Shown: piece after piece, positions 10,300 through 23,000 of the stretch | Layout of the letters: each line of letters starts with the position of its first letter | Position numbering within the stretch: position 1 is the stretch's first letter | From: Strongylocentrotus droebachiensis | Lineage: Eukaryota; Echinodermata; Echinoidea; Camarodonta; Strongylocentrotidae | NCBI GenBank assembly: GCA_035222895.1 | Contig: JAVYIG010002200.1 | Location: 181,501-245,500 of the forward strand | DNA: 64,000 nucleotides | Direction of reading: 5' to 3' | Made by a program: the position numbers and the translations under genes | Notes under the pieces: generated by a model | Seen by the model: the letters and a program-made list of their open reading frames with translations, nothing else | What the model was told of the DNA's origin: nothing | The model's database searches: none

Positions 10300-12690
10300 C
10301 CGTTGAATGAAATGAACCAAGGGTTTAAGAAAAACTCAAACTTGTATGTTTGTTGATAGTAGTGGTTCCACTTTGGTGCAAAGTACTATGATTAATTCGG
10401 AAAAGCTCGCTGCAGTATGAACAATAGTTAGGATAATAATGTACGTGACAACGCAAATAGTAAATCGCGATCATTAGAAAAATAATACGTTGATGAAACT
10501 TATTCACGTCACATAATTGTCATGCTTCATCAGACGATGTTAGCATAATTATGTAGGTACACATTAATTATCTTTTTGGCAATTCGCTTTTCTATTTGAT
10601 AAAAAAGGGTGATGTAAATTAGGAACTTTTAGTAGTATAAAAGAAGTAGATAGCAATAGCTTAAAAAGTTAAGTAAAAGAGATTTGCCAATAAATCGATG
10701 AATGAGAAGACAAATTGAGACGCATTATAAGGGAGCGAAGAAGAGGTGAAAGGGGGTTAAAAAAATGAAAGTAAGACAAAGAAAATTAAAGGATGAAGAT
10801 CGGGGGGACAAAATATAAAGGGGTAGAGAGCGTATGGATGGAAGTAAGAGGTATGTGGACAACAGGGGAGGGTTCTAGAAAAAGAGAGGAATTGAGACAA
10901 AAAGAGGGTGAGGGGGCTGGGAAAGGGATGAAATAATGGAACTTGCAACTAATCATGAAGAATCTTCGAAAGAACAGTTCCATTTTGAAAAATCGTCATT
11001 AATTAATCAACTCATATATTTGAGATAGCCCCAAGGTGTTCTGTCTCCGAAGACTTTGTTTCCTTTTTTTCCAAACCTCTTAATCAATCATTGACCTCAG
11101 GAAATTTCATCCGGTCATTTCAACAATCGAGATAATGGGCCGAAATCGAAATTCAAAAATAAAGCCACTGGTCAAAAACGTATCGATCACAAATATCTTA
11201 CTGAGAGAAGACCTTCGTATAACTAGACAGCTTTCGAATGTGTTGAAAAGCTACATTTCGCTAATTGGAACCAGATGGAAAGACGAGAATATGATGAGAT
11301 TGATCATTTTTGACAGATTTTAAATTCGACCCGGGAGATATTCATGTAATTCTAAGAGTGAAACTGTGGAAAGGACATTAACCATGAAGGAAGTTGAGGC
11401 TAGCATTTACTCGTGGATGAGTGGACGGGAATATTGTTTCTTGGAGCGAAAATCGAAAAGTACTGACGGACCTCCGCCGGGGAAGAGGAGGGGTAGCGGT
11501 TACCAGGAAAGGGATGGGGGTGGGGTAAAGGAAGTAGGGAAAGATAGACAGAGACGGGCTTGGAGATGCATAGATATTAAGAATTGAATGAATACAAACA
11601 GCAAGGGGGAGAGTACGAGATCTAATAAGAACTATCAACTTTTACAAGAACAGGATAGTATAATGCAATTATGGAGGGGAGAAATGTTTCTCATACTTTC
11701 AATGGAACGAATCATTTGATTAAAAAACAGATGTTTTGTATATGAAACCTTCTTGAAATACTAAAACATAAATGAGGAAGAGAGACAGAGTAGAGGGAGA
11801 AAGAGGGGGTAGAGATAAAAAAAGAGAGAAGTTTTAATAGACAAAGGCAAATACTGAGAAGGCTACTTGAAGATGATATCATGGTATCTTTTGTATACAT
11901 GAAATAATAGCATAGACTACGTCCATAAGAAAACAAGATTCGCATAGATCTCAGATATCAAATTTACCATGGGAATTACGAATAATTATTGATATCGGTA
12001 ATTGCAACATTACAGTGAGATCGAAGGATATGGCCGATGATTGTATCGAGATTGATCAGAACATGCAGCCGATCAATTGAGAGTAATTGAGGCCGAGTTC
12101 GAGGGTATTTAATGTCGTCTGACCAGACGTTCATTCCTCCTTCATATCGTTTCGTCATATCGCCTGAAAAAACATGGTGAAGACAAGGCAAACGACTGGT
12201 GAGATACAACTATGAGATGAGGAAAATACAAAATTTGGAGAGAAGGAACAAAATAGTTTTTTTTTTTAAGAGCATTACATACAAAATGTAAGCCAAGCCA
12301 CAAAGTACAAAACTGCTTATAGGTGGAAATGATTTTGGACTTTAGAAATACTGACGGGCCGTTATTTAATCTTGCTGACCAACAGCACAGAGTGTGCTTG
12401 AAAATCGTTACAAATTTAAACTGTGGAAGACTGACAAGTATGAAATCTCTTCATAATGTATATAACGCAAGACAAAATGATAAAAAGTAGACAAATAAAA
12501 TTAAAAGCTTCTGGATAATAAGTGTAATGAATATGAAAGTTATATTTCGGAAACATCACTTTATTCGATAAAGCGAAAACAAATTGATCGAAATAGGCTA
12601 GTGAAAAGTTATTGCACTTTTATTTACAAAGTTCGTATGGCAATAAGAGGCGTATTTTCACCAAACTTCTTTTGCGGTATAAGATTTCAT
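10300..12690. other. Intergenic DNA, nothing recognised
   Basis: This is AT-rich sequence with scattered purine-rich patches (10740-10930, 11460-11560, 11770-11830). Open frames are short and have no domain-like content. Confidence 0.5.
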
Positions 12691-12694
12691 TCTT

Positions 12695-13583
12695 GTAATG
12701 TTTCACTATCATTATCCTCTTCTTCTTCTTCATCACTCTTCTTCTTCTCCTCCTCGGCATCTTGTCATCATCATCGTCGTCCATTTTTATAATTTCGATT
12801 GTAATGTTTCACCATCATTATCCTCTTCTTCTTATTCTTCATTGCTCTTCTTCTTCTTCTCCTTCTTCTTCGTCGCTTTTCTTCTTCTCCTCCTCGGCAT
12901 CTTGTCATCATCGTCATCGTCATCCATTGTTATCATTTCGATTGCTTTGTTTCACCGTCATTATCCTCTTCCTCTTCTTCTTCTTTATCACTCTTCTTCT
13001 TCTCCTCCTCGGCATCTTGTCATCATCATCGTCGTCCATTTTTATAATTTCGATTGTAATATTTCACCATCATTATCCTCTTCTTCTTATTCTTCATTGC
13101 TCTTCTTCTTCTTCTTTGCTTTTCTTCTCCTCCTCCTCGGCATCTTGTCATCATCACCATCGTTGTCCATGTTTATAATGTTTCACCATCATTATCCTCT
13201 TCTTATTCTTCTTCATTGCTCCTCTTCTTCTTCTTCTTCATCTTCTTCGTCGCTTTTCTTCTTCTCCTTCTCGGCATCTTGTCATCATCATCATCATCAT
13301 CATCATCATCGTCATCCATGTTTATACTTGTTCACTATCATTATCCTCTTCTTCATCGCTCTTCCTCTTCTTTTTCTTCTTCTACCTCTCCTTCCTCTTC
13401 TCCATCGCGCTTCTTCATCTCCTCCTCGGCATCCTATCACCATCGTCTTCATCGTCCATTTTTATCATTTCGATTGCAATGTCATTCTTCTTCCCTTTCG
13501 CTCTTTCTCCTCTTCTTCTTCTTCCTCTCATCCTCGGCATCTTATCACCAACGTCATCGTCGTCTATTTTTATCGGTTCGATC
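12695..13583. repeat. CTT/TCATC-rich minisatellite, about seven units
   Basis: Units of roughly 105-150 bp each run: AATGTTTCACCATCATTATC, a CTTCTT block, CTCCTCGGCATCTTGTCATC, a CATCGTCGTCC block and TTTATAATTTCGATT. About seven diverged copies are in tandem. Because the unit lacks stops in one plus-strand frame, a 317-codon low-complexity frame crosses it. Shared period and lack of any domain argue that this is satellite DNA. Confidence 0.85.
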
Positions 13584-13739
13584 CCCCAACATCTTTTGAT
13601 CTTCCTCTTTTTTCCCTACGATTATTGTGGGGAAAATGTGAGTGTCGATGAGATGAAAAAGGAGAAACGATATAGATTAGAAGGCTATAGATAGATGAAT
13701 AGAGGCGTGTATAATATACAGATATCGAGAGTTGAAGAA

Positions 13740-13850
13740 AGTGAGAGAGAAAGGCGGAGAGGGGGAGAGAGAGAGAGCAAGCGAAAGAGAGAGAGAGAGA
13801 GAGATAGAGAGAGAGGGGGAAAAGGGGGTGCAAGAGAAAGAGAGAGAAGA
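13740..13850. repeat. GA microsatellite
   Basis: A GAGAGA-rich polypurine tract with AAGCGAAAG and GGGG interruptions. Confidence 0.9.
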
Positions 13851-13859
13851 TTAATGTTC

Positions 13860-14343
13860 ATACTACATTGTAATAACTACACAGATTGGCATCTAATGTC
13901 CAACAAAAATTGTGCAAGAAATTGAAACAGAGTATTGTTTTGTTCTAATACACTGGCTGTTCGTTTTGAATGAGTCATATTACCAACATTGGCTTCGTAT
14001 AATACATACCCGTGACTTTCAAATGTTCGAGTTCATTTAGCAATCTCGAAGAGGTGAAAAAGACGCGTGTCAATTGTGAATTAAAATGGGAACATTTCAA
14101 ACGGCGTCGAAACATGAACCTACGGTATTAAATTATCAGCTTCGAGCAACATGCGCTATTTTGGGATCAAGACATGTAATTGTGCTACCTCTCTCAGTTT
14201 AATTATTATGCACATGTTAATGATAGCTTTCAGCCTTCTTCCATAATCAACCTCTTTTCGGTTCACGCAGTCATCTCCGACAGTGCAACAAAACCAACCC
14301 ACCCCCACTCTCACCGCTCCCCCTCCCCCTCGATAGGATCAAC

Positions 14344-14379
<36 letters not shown>

Positions 14380-15586
14380 ACTCCCTTCTCTTTCAATATT
14401 CACCTCTTATCTCTATTCCTATATTGTCCACTTCTTGGGTTCCATTTTTTTTTTTTTTTTTAGTAGTATTTCATTCTCAAAAAGAACATTTAATTTTCCA
14501 CTCTTTTTTTAGTAGTTTCTCAAGTCTCTCAAGTGATTCAACACATCAATAAAAAAAGTCAAGCAAAGTGTCTTGAATGTTTCAAATTTAGTGAACTTCT
14601 GACATATACTTTTATGACATATCTGAATATCTTGAATATCTTGAACATCATATGGAAATCATCTCTCTTACATATTTTTCCACAAAATAAAAAACAATAT
14701 TAATCAACAGATAAACAAGTACAGGCACATCATTTTATCTTCTTATCTTTGTGTGGCATAGCTTACAGACAAAATGAGAAGATGCTGAATAGAGTCTGAA
14801 ATAGATAGACTACCTCTATAACTTACTAGATAGCAAAACGGGTTAGTCTACATCATTCCAGACTTGTTTTCACTCACTTACAAACGATGGGCCGATAACA
14901 TCTACAAAATTCTGGCTAGCTCTCCTGCACAAGGCAGAAATAGAAAGCAAATTCTATCGTGTCATTTTGTTTGTTTTCAGTCATTATCTAATCTTCTTCT
15001 CTTTTTTAAAGTTAAAAAAAAAACGTATTTACAGTCAGTGATAAAGTACAATTGAAAACAACTCAATAGCTTCATGTCTGTTTAAGTTGGAAGTGCATGC
15101 ATATTGACAAAAGGAAAAGGAGAAAATAAAGATGGACGCATCTGTATTTGCATCAAATACTTCTGTGATTCCCCATGGATTTTTATAAGATCAATTCTAA
15201 ATAATCAACAAATACATGTAAATCTACCATCCCCCCCCCCCCCCCCCCGTCCCCTTTCCATGCAAAGAGCAAGACTGAGAGTGACTCGCATTGAAAGCAC
15301 AAAAACTTGCAGGTATGTCAAGTAATAGATAATTTAACAACAAAATGAGTTGCCCCTTATTATGTTTTTTCTCCATGCTTTTCTTTCCTTTTTCCTTTCT
15401 TTCTTCCTCTTTTCCACCTTCTTTTTCTTATCCCTGCTTTTGGTGATCAACTGCATGGTTCACAAGGAAAACTGTTCCATTACCGTTTCTGAAAATGAGT
15501 TGCTTCATGAAAGTGCATACAAAATGGCAAATTCAGTTTGGCATATCGCAGATAAAACATCAATGCGTGCAGATGATAGGGGTTAG
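13860..15586. other. Intergenic DNA with small simple repeats
   Basis: No gene is seen. A CT tract lies at 14349-14378, a T run near 14443-14461, and a C run at 15231-15248. No repeat family shared with the rest of the window was noticed. Confidence 0.5.
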
Positions 15587-15587
15587 A

Positions 15588-15732
15588 GAGTAAGAGAGAG
15601 TGGGTGACAGAGAAAGACAGATAAGAGAGACAAAGAGAGAGAGAAAGAGACAAAGAGAGAGAGAGAGAGACAAAGAGAGAAAGAGAGAGAGAAAGAGAGA
15701 GAAACAGAGACTAGGAGAGACAGAGAGAGTAA
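15588..15732. repeat. GA/GACA microsatellite
   Basis: A polypurine tract of GAGAGA with CAAAGAGA and CAGAGA steps. Confidence 0.9.
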
Positions 15733-15739
15733 TGGGGGA

Positions 15740-16514
15740 TAAATGGAAGAGGAAAGTGAAAGTGACGCAGACTAAATTTACAACAGTGATTACCTCATCA
15801 ATTGCTTAATTCAACTTTTTATCTCATAAAACACAAGGCGAGTATCACAGGGGCCTTTGTGCACTGTGTTTCTCACCAGAGTGGCCCAACACTGAATAAT
15901 TGCAATTTGCAAGGCTTTTATGTCACATAATTAATGAAAGTTTCTGTGTTTTTACAGGGAAATAAATACATGTCAAAGAGAATACTGCCATAAAGGTTTT
16001 GATACAAGAAATTAATGTACACAGTTCCTACTTCTGAGGCAAAAAGTAATATAAAAACGAAAATAATGGAATGTCTCTAAAACATTAAACTATTTCCAAC
16101 AGGGAAATAATAATTTGCTGTCTAACATTTGTCATGGAAACATAAACTGTGCGTATTTTTGGTTTGTTACTTCAGAATGTATTGTTTTCTAGGAACCCCT
16201 GTAAATGCTTCCATGTAATGATGTAGTGTGTCATTCCTGCTAGAAACAAAAATATTGTTTTTCTTCGTAAATTCTGGACAGATATTGAAATGGAATAATT
16301 CCAGTAACACAATCATAAAGACTTTCAAATAATCAACCTGAAGACAATTTGAATACCCTCTTGTAATGCCTTTAGATGTCATTTTCGTTTCTATTTTGTA
16401 TTAAAATTTACTGGATTCTATACATATTCATTGTACATTTTGGATATTGTAACATTTGCATGTTTTTAGTTGTAAAATTACCATACTTCAGCCATCCGAC
16501 TGAAAAGATATATT
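15740..16514. other. 3' flank of the minus-strand UIMC1 gene
   Basis: No coding potential is recognised. The stretch probably holds the end of the UIMC1 3' UTR and intergenic DNA. Confidence 0.4.
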
Positions 16515-16520
16515 TTTAAT
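16515..16520 (-). promoter_or_regulatory. Candidate poly(A) signal ATTAAA for UIMC1
   Basis: The minus strand reads ATTAAA about 130 bases after the UIMC1 stop codon at 16652. I saw no AATAAA closer. It is a candidate from position and motif only. Confidence 0.3.
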
Positions 16521-16651
16521 AAAATGTGAAGTCTTCAGATAATTAAACATTTTACTGTAATGTTCAGTTCAGTTCGCTCATTTTAAAAGGCAATGCACGA
16601 GGCTATTGAAATCGTCTCAGATTAATGTTTTCAAAGTTTCAGTGATTGTAT

Positions 16652-17094
16652 CTATTTTCTTGATTTGCCACCCCTTCCCCACTTCTTACCAGACTTCCAC
16701 TTCCCCTTCCCCTTGCCCTTCCCCCTCCCTCGCCCCGACCCTTTACCCCCTGCCCCCCTACCAGTGAATTTCCTTGGACTCTTCTCCCTTCCCGATGTGT
16801 TGAATTGATTCTTGAAGTCAATCAAACAAGGAGGGTTCTGCTTCAGGCTTTTGAAGGCCTTGATAGGGGAGTCGCTGAAAGGAACGGTGGAGGGATCTCG
16901 ACGGACTCTGTCATCCCCATCGCTGTCGTCATCGATGTCGTAGTTGTCGTCGTCATCGTCTGAGTCCACAAGGAACTCGTCAAGGGCACTAGGTGAGTTC
17001 GGACCGCTCCTCTCCTCCTCCTCGTCAGAGGAAATGTCTCTCTTTCTTTTAGATCTAAGTTGAGACGTCGAAGTGGCTTCACCCCTTTTTTTAG
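16652..17094 (-). CDS. UIMC1: UIMC1 exon 14 (C-terminus, stop)
   Basis: The acceptor CTTTATAG precedes CT AAA AAA AGG, phase-matched to exon 13. The product has a KRKR nuclear-localisation-like basic cluster, a long Asp-rich stretch (about 1379-1397), then FSDSPIKAF and CLIDFKNQ. These align with human NESPVKSF and CLVDFKKQ; the human serine in SPVK is at about position 677, reported as a CDK1 site. The protein ends in a Gly/Lys/Arg-rich tail, longer than the human GRGRRRKF end. Stop TAG is at 16652-16654. Confidence 0.93.
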
Positions 17095-20000
17095 CTATAA
17101 AGGAACAAGAATATAATGAGATCACATTAAAATATTTATTCGTGGATAGACAATATTTCATAAAAAGTTAAGTATATTAAATTGCTGGTATCCCAAGAAT
17201 ATAATGGACTTTCAATCACCTAGACACTCAACTTTGTTGGGCACTGGCAGTTAAAATATGGCTTTGTCATTGTTTACAACTATTTTAAGGACAACAGTCG
17301 CCATTTCCATATATATTATCTACATTAAAAATTAATTAAGATTGGCAGTAGCTCACAAACGAAGTGTTGTAACGATATAAAAATAACTGTATTGCTCCTT
17401 GTCTGATATCAGATAAACTTGGCTTTACAAAATGCATAGACGCTATTAATTCTTTGTAAAGTTTAATGCTTCAATCAAATTTAGGACTGAGGTACTTCCA
17501 TTACAAATTTTGAAATACGTGAACTATAAACTCAAACATCCCTTTCCCAAACTCAACTGCTGATATTCAAAAATGATGACAACAAAACAATAATAAAACA
17601 AACGTGGGCCAATCATGGACAACAATCCAATGAAAACCCGCAAACATGTTCAAACTGTCATGCACTTCTGAACCAATTAGCAGGCACCTAGCCTATAATC
17701 TAGGCGGAGTGCCGAGCTTTTTTCTTTGCTGCTAGACTAACCTTAAGCAGAACGTCTGATACGGCGAGACTACGAACCGTGAGCCGCGCACCGCCTATAC
17801 TCACTGGTCTAGCTTTAGTCGTTGTTTTTTTATTATCGACCATGAATCCGTGGCAGTTTTTCGTACGAAAAACTGCCACGGATTCATGGTCGATAATAAA
17901 AAAACAACGACTAAAGCTAGACCAGTGAGTATAGGCGGTGAGCCGCTTCGCGACTCACGGTTCGTAGTCTCGCCGTATCAGACGTTCTGCTTAGGGTTAG
18001 TCTAGCAGCAAAGAAAAAAGCTTGGCACTCCGCCTAGATTATAGGCTAGCAGGCACCAAGATGAACTCAATTTGGTAGAGAACACAAAAACAAACTAGAT
18101 GGAGTTACGACTGCCTGCATTCGAAAATGATGTCTCCGCCATAGAGCGATTTCACAAACCAAAACAGAAGCAATTCTTAAATTTCAAGTTAGATTGTAAT
18201 CCATTAAAAGGTTCTTAGAATACCGTGATTACAACCTATTTTCATATACATGTATGACCCTTTAATCTTTGACCTCATGACCCTAAAATCATATCAGTTC
18301 ATTGGCTCTGCAAGATATTCACATGTCCTGAGTTTGATAGTAATCCATTTGTAGGTTCTAATGATAATGCGTTCACAAGCTATTTTTGCATACATAATGA
18401 GCCCAAAACATTTGATTTTTGACCTCATGACCCAAAAATCTAATTAGTTCATTGGCTCTGCAAGATACATACATGACCCAAGTTTGGTGGGAATCCATCA
18501 ATCGGTTCTTGAGATAACGCAATCACAAGCTATTTCTGCATACATAATGAGCCTCATGACCTTTGACCTTGTGACCCCAAAATCTAATCAGTTCATCGGC
18601 TCTGCAAGATACATACATAGCCCAAGTTTGGTGGGAATCCATCGATCGGTTCTTGAGATAATGCGATCATGAGCTATTTTTGCACACAGTAGAGCCTCAT
18701 GACCTTTGACCTTAGACCTTGTGACCCAAGATTCTAACCAGTTCATTGGCTCTGCAAGAAACATACATGAGCATAAAAACAAATGAACAAGAGACTGATG
18801 GTGTTCTTTCGTGGAAGGCATGCATGACACAGAACAACAGTCAACATGCAAACACAAGACAACTGTACACCAGAACCAATCTAACCATTGGGTGTCGTTT
18901 ATCCCCCCTGACCTAGCATCTCTTTAAGTCCGGCTCTCGGCATCATCTCCTTCTAACGCACCTCTGGTTCCTTGTGCTGCTGCTGCGTTCCCACTCCTTG
19001 AACGTGACACCACTCCCGTCGACGATCCCTCTGTGGCGGCGGTGGACAAAATCTGCCTTCTGGTTGATGATGTGGAGGTGCTCACAGCACTGGGGATTGC
19101 ATCACTATTTTCGCTACCAACGGCAACAGACTGTCTGGTGTTTTTGGATGGCGAGCTGGTTGATTCCACCTGGGAGTTGTTGGAGGCGTCCATACGGTCC
19201 AGCTCGTTCTGCACATGCGCTTGGTAGAGAGACTTGGAGATGAACTTGTTGCAGATGAAGCATTTCTCGACTTCTCCCGGTTCATCATCGTCATCACTGT
19301 CTGCCGCATGACTGGAGGTACTGTAACAGATACAGGGAAGAAAGATAGGTCAATTCAATTCAATTCAAAACATTTCCAAATTCCAACATCAATTAAAACG
19401 CTGTGTAAAACTAGATGGAATTTGACTGCGCGCAGTCGAAAATGATGCCTCCATCATAGAGCAATTTTACAAACCGACGGAACATATTTCAAGTGGTTCT
19501 TGACATATCATGACAAGTCCTATACATGTAGTCTGAATTTTTCAAGTTGACCTCTATGACCTTTGACATACATGTACTCCAAAATCTAATCTGATCGTTT
19601 TCCTATGGTGATATATATACTATCCTTAAGTTTGAAGTTTAAAATCTCAAATGGTTCTTGAGATATCGCGATAACGAGCTGAAGACATGGAATTTCATAA
19701 GTTGACCTCTGTGACCCTTGACCTGTGACCTACGTGCTCCAAAATCTAATCAGATTGTCTTCCTATGGTGATACATACATGTACTATCATCAAGTTTGGA
19801 GTTTAAATCATGATAGCAATCTCAATGTATGGAATTTCATAAGTTGACCTCTGTGACCCTTGACCTTTGACCTACGTGCTCCAAAATCTAATCAGATTGT
19901 CTTCCTATGGTGATACACACTATCATTAAGTTTGAAGTTTAAATCTCCAGTGGTTCTTGAGATATTATGATATGGTGATACATACTATCATTAAGTTTGA

Positions 20001-23000
20001 AGTGAAAATTCTCCAGTGGTTCTTGAGATATCGCGATAACGATCTCAATGTATGGAATTTCATAAGTTGACCTCTGTGACCCTTGACCTTTGACCTACGT
20101 CCTCCAAAATCTAATCAGATTGTCTTCCTATGGTGATACACACTATCATTAAGTTTGAAGTTTAAATCTCCAGTGGTTCTTGAGATATTATGATAACAAT
20201 ATCAATGTATGGAATTTCATAAGTTGACCTCTGTGACCCTTGACCTTTGACCTACGTGCTCCAAAATCTAATCAGATCGTCTTCCTATGGTGATACATAC
20301 TATCCTTAAGTTTGAAGTTTTTACATAGACTCCAGTGGTTCTTGAGATATCATGATAACAATCTCAATGTATGGAATTTCATAAGTTGACCTCTGTGACC
20401 CTTGACCTTTGACATACGTGCTCCAAAATCTAATCAGATCGTCTTCCTATGGTGATACATACTATCCTTAAGTTTGAAGTTTAAATCTCAAATGGTTCTT
20501 GAGATATCGCGCTAACAAACTCAATACAAGGAATTTCATAAGTTGACCTCTGTGACCTGTGACCTTTGACCTACGTACTCCAAAATCTAATCAGATCGTC
20601 TTCCTATGGTGATAAATACTATTCCCGAGTCTTAAGTTTAAATCTTAAATGGTTCTCGAGATATTGTGATAACGGTCAAACGGGACGGACGTACGGACGT
20701 ACGGACAACCCGAAAACATGATGCCTCCGGCACCACCTTCGGTGGCAGAGGCATAAAAACAGTGAAGTGGCAATAAAAACATCATAATACCATGACATTT
20801 CAAACGAACAATTAAGAAGATAAAAAACAAACAAGTATAGCATTCAATGAGAAACAAGGTGAAGAAAGGGGAAAAGTAGACTGTATAATACATAATTCAG
20901 TATTGACAGACTACATAAAAAACATAAGTGGATAATTGAAAAATGGTGAACACAATTAAAGCCAGGTTTGTGGCTCGTTAGAGCGTGACCACTTCCTAGA
21001 TTGATGATCAGACAGGAACAAAAAGAGACGGTATTCCGTAGAAGGCGAATCGGACTGCCTGGAGGAACTGGCTAAATGTCAAGGAAGGGTTCTACATACA
21101 TCCAGTAATTGATTTAAAACATCACTCATAACTGTAACAGAGAATTTCATTTAATGATGAAAACGAGGCTAATATTTTAGAGTGGTTAGCACTGGGTTCG
21201 ATGACAGTTCATCACAAGTTTCAGAGCTGGTGAATCCTAAATAAAGGTTTGTCAGAATTACAGGACTTCACGAAATTACTCAGAAATTTGATATATCAAC
21301 ATTTAAAGCAATTAATTTTTATTTTGTTTAAATAGTGATAATGAATTTCATTCCCTAACCTAAACAACAACAAAAAATTACTACAGTCAAACCTGTCTAT
21401 AGCGACCGCCCAAGGGAAACACAAAAAGTGGCCTTTGTAGACAGGTGGTCTTTGTAGACAGGTTCCGTTAGTTCATGATTCAATGAGAAACCATTTTTAA
21501 GGGAAACGACAAATGTGACCTTTGTAGACAGGTGGTCACCAAAGCAGGTTCGACTGTACCATCCACTTACGTTTTAGATTGCCATTTACCCCTCTTGGGT
21601 GCGGGATGGTTGCGATCTGGTTGCTTTGAGGATGACGATGAGGAGGGGCCAGGAGCGGTGACCTTGATCTTATTTTGGCGCACCATGTTCATCACGACGT
21701 TATCAAAATGGCTCATACTACCCACGCTGGATGTGGGGCTGTCGCTGGTGTTCTCAGAGCTAGGGAATGTCCGTTTTCTGTTGGGAAGAATGTGGCCGAG
21801 GTGAGTCGGGATACCATGACAAAGTTTTAAGAGAATAAAATGGCCCTACAACCCAACTGCAACCCTAACTATAGATCTGTCATGAAAGGGATTTTTTCCA
21901 GACGAGAAAAGAATTCTTTTGTTTAAGAACTGGCATGTAGTATGTCATTTAGAGGTACGGTAGTCAAGCTTATGATGTATTATTGCATAAATTAGCATTT
22001 ATGACACAGTGTCATTCTAGTTTTTGTTATTGCATGTTTCTGGCTGCCTATTGAATGTTTCCTTTTGTTAATTGTTATCCAGGAACCTGTTGGTATATAA
22101 ATAGAAATATCTTGCATACCTTGAATGTTTGGCAAGGCAAGTGGATAAAGGGAGGTTGCTGAGGAAAACCCAGGAGAACCCTTTAATTTAGTGCTAGGGT
22201 GCAGACGTTATGCACGAGCTAGATTCTATTTAGTAAGGCAGCAGAAACATTTTCTTCTGAGAGATGAGATGCGAGCCCAAGCTGCCATTTTTTTAATTAA
22301 AATATTGGACCCTCGTCAATAAGGAGCTTGGCCTGCCTGCACGGTATCCGTGGTCAAGAAGCGGGGAGTCAGCGAGAGAGACATTACAGAACTGAGCTGC
22401 TTACCAAGTCTAGAGACTGGCCAAGCGACCCGGAGCTGTGAGGGACTCATCAGATAGAAGCTACCTTGTTTTAAAGTTATGTACTTGTTAATTGCTTATG
22501 TTCTGTTGATCTTTAAAGATAAAGTTGAGTTCTGGTCATGTGATTGCATTGTGAAAGAAACGGTGTGGAATCTATCAGAAAGGTTGATCATCTAGTATAT
22601 AAGTATTCGTGTGTATTGCAAGGTTCTGGAATCATCAAAATGATGAGACATTTGGCCAAAGCTTGGCAAAGTTGCAAGCACTGTACACAGAATGATGTAT
22701 ATGGGACTACACGAGCACATGGCGAAAAAAACCTACCCCCCGATTTTTACGATTTTATGTCATATTTAGAATATGAAGGCATTTGAAGAGCCATGCTTTT
22801 TAGGGAACATGTTTAATCTGATGTTCTTCCACCCTTGCATAATAACAATGATAACGCTCACAAATTATTTTTTACCTCTTCCCAGAACTCAACCTTCTCT
22901 TTAACGCCACGATTTGAAGGCTGAAGATTAAACTTCATTATACCTCCATAAAATTGTGGTTTCTGATAAGATAGCAGTTTAAATAATTTTTAAAAAGTCA

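Noticed and set aside
12698..13651. 317-codon open frame, the largest outside the two genes
   Set aside because: It is built from the minisatellite unit repeated about seven times and has only Ser/Leu/His low complexity.
18250..20755. Regularly spaced repeats considered as a CRISPR-like array
   Set aside because: Units are 135-165 bp diverged satellites in introns of an animal gene; there are no short identical repeats with unique spacers.
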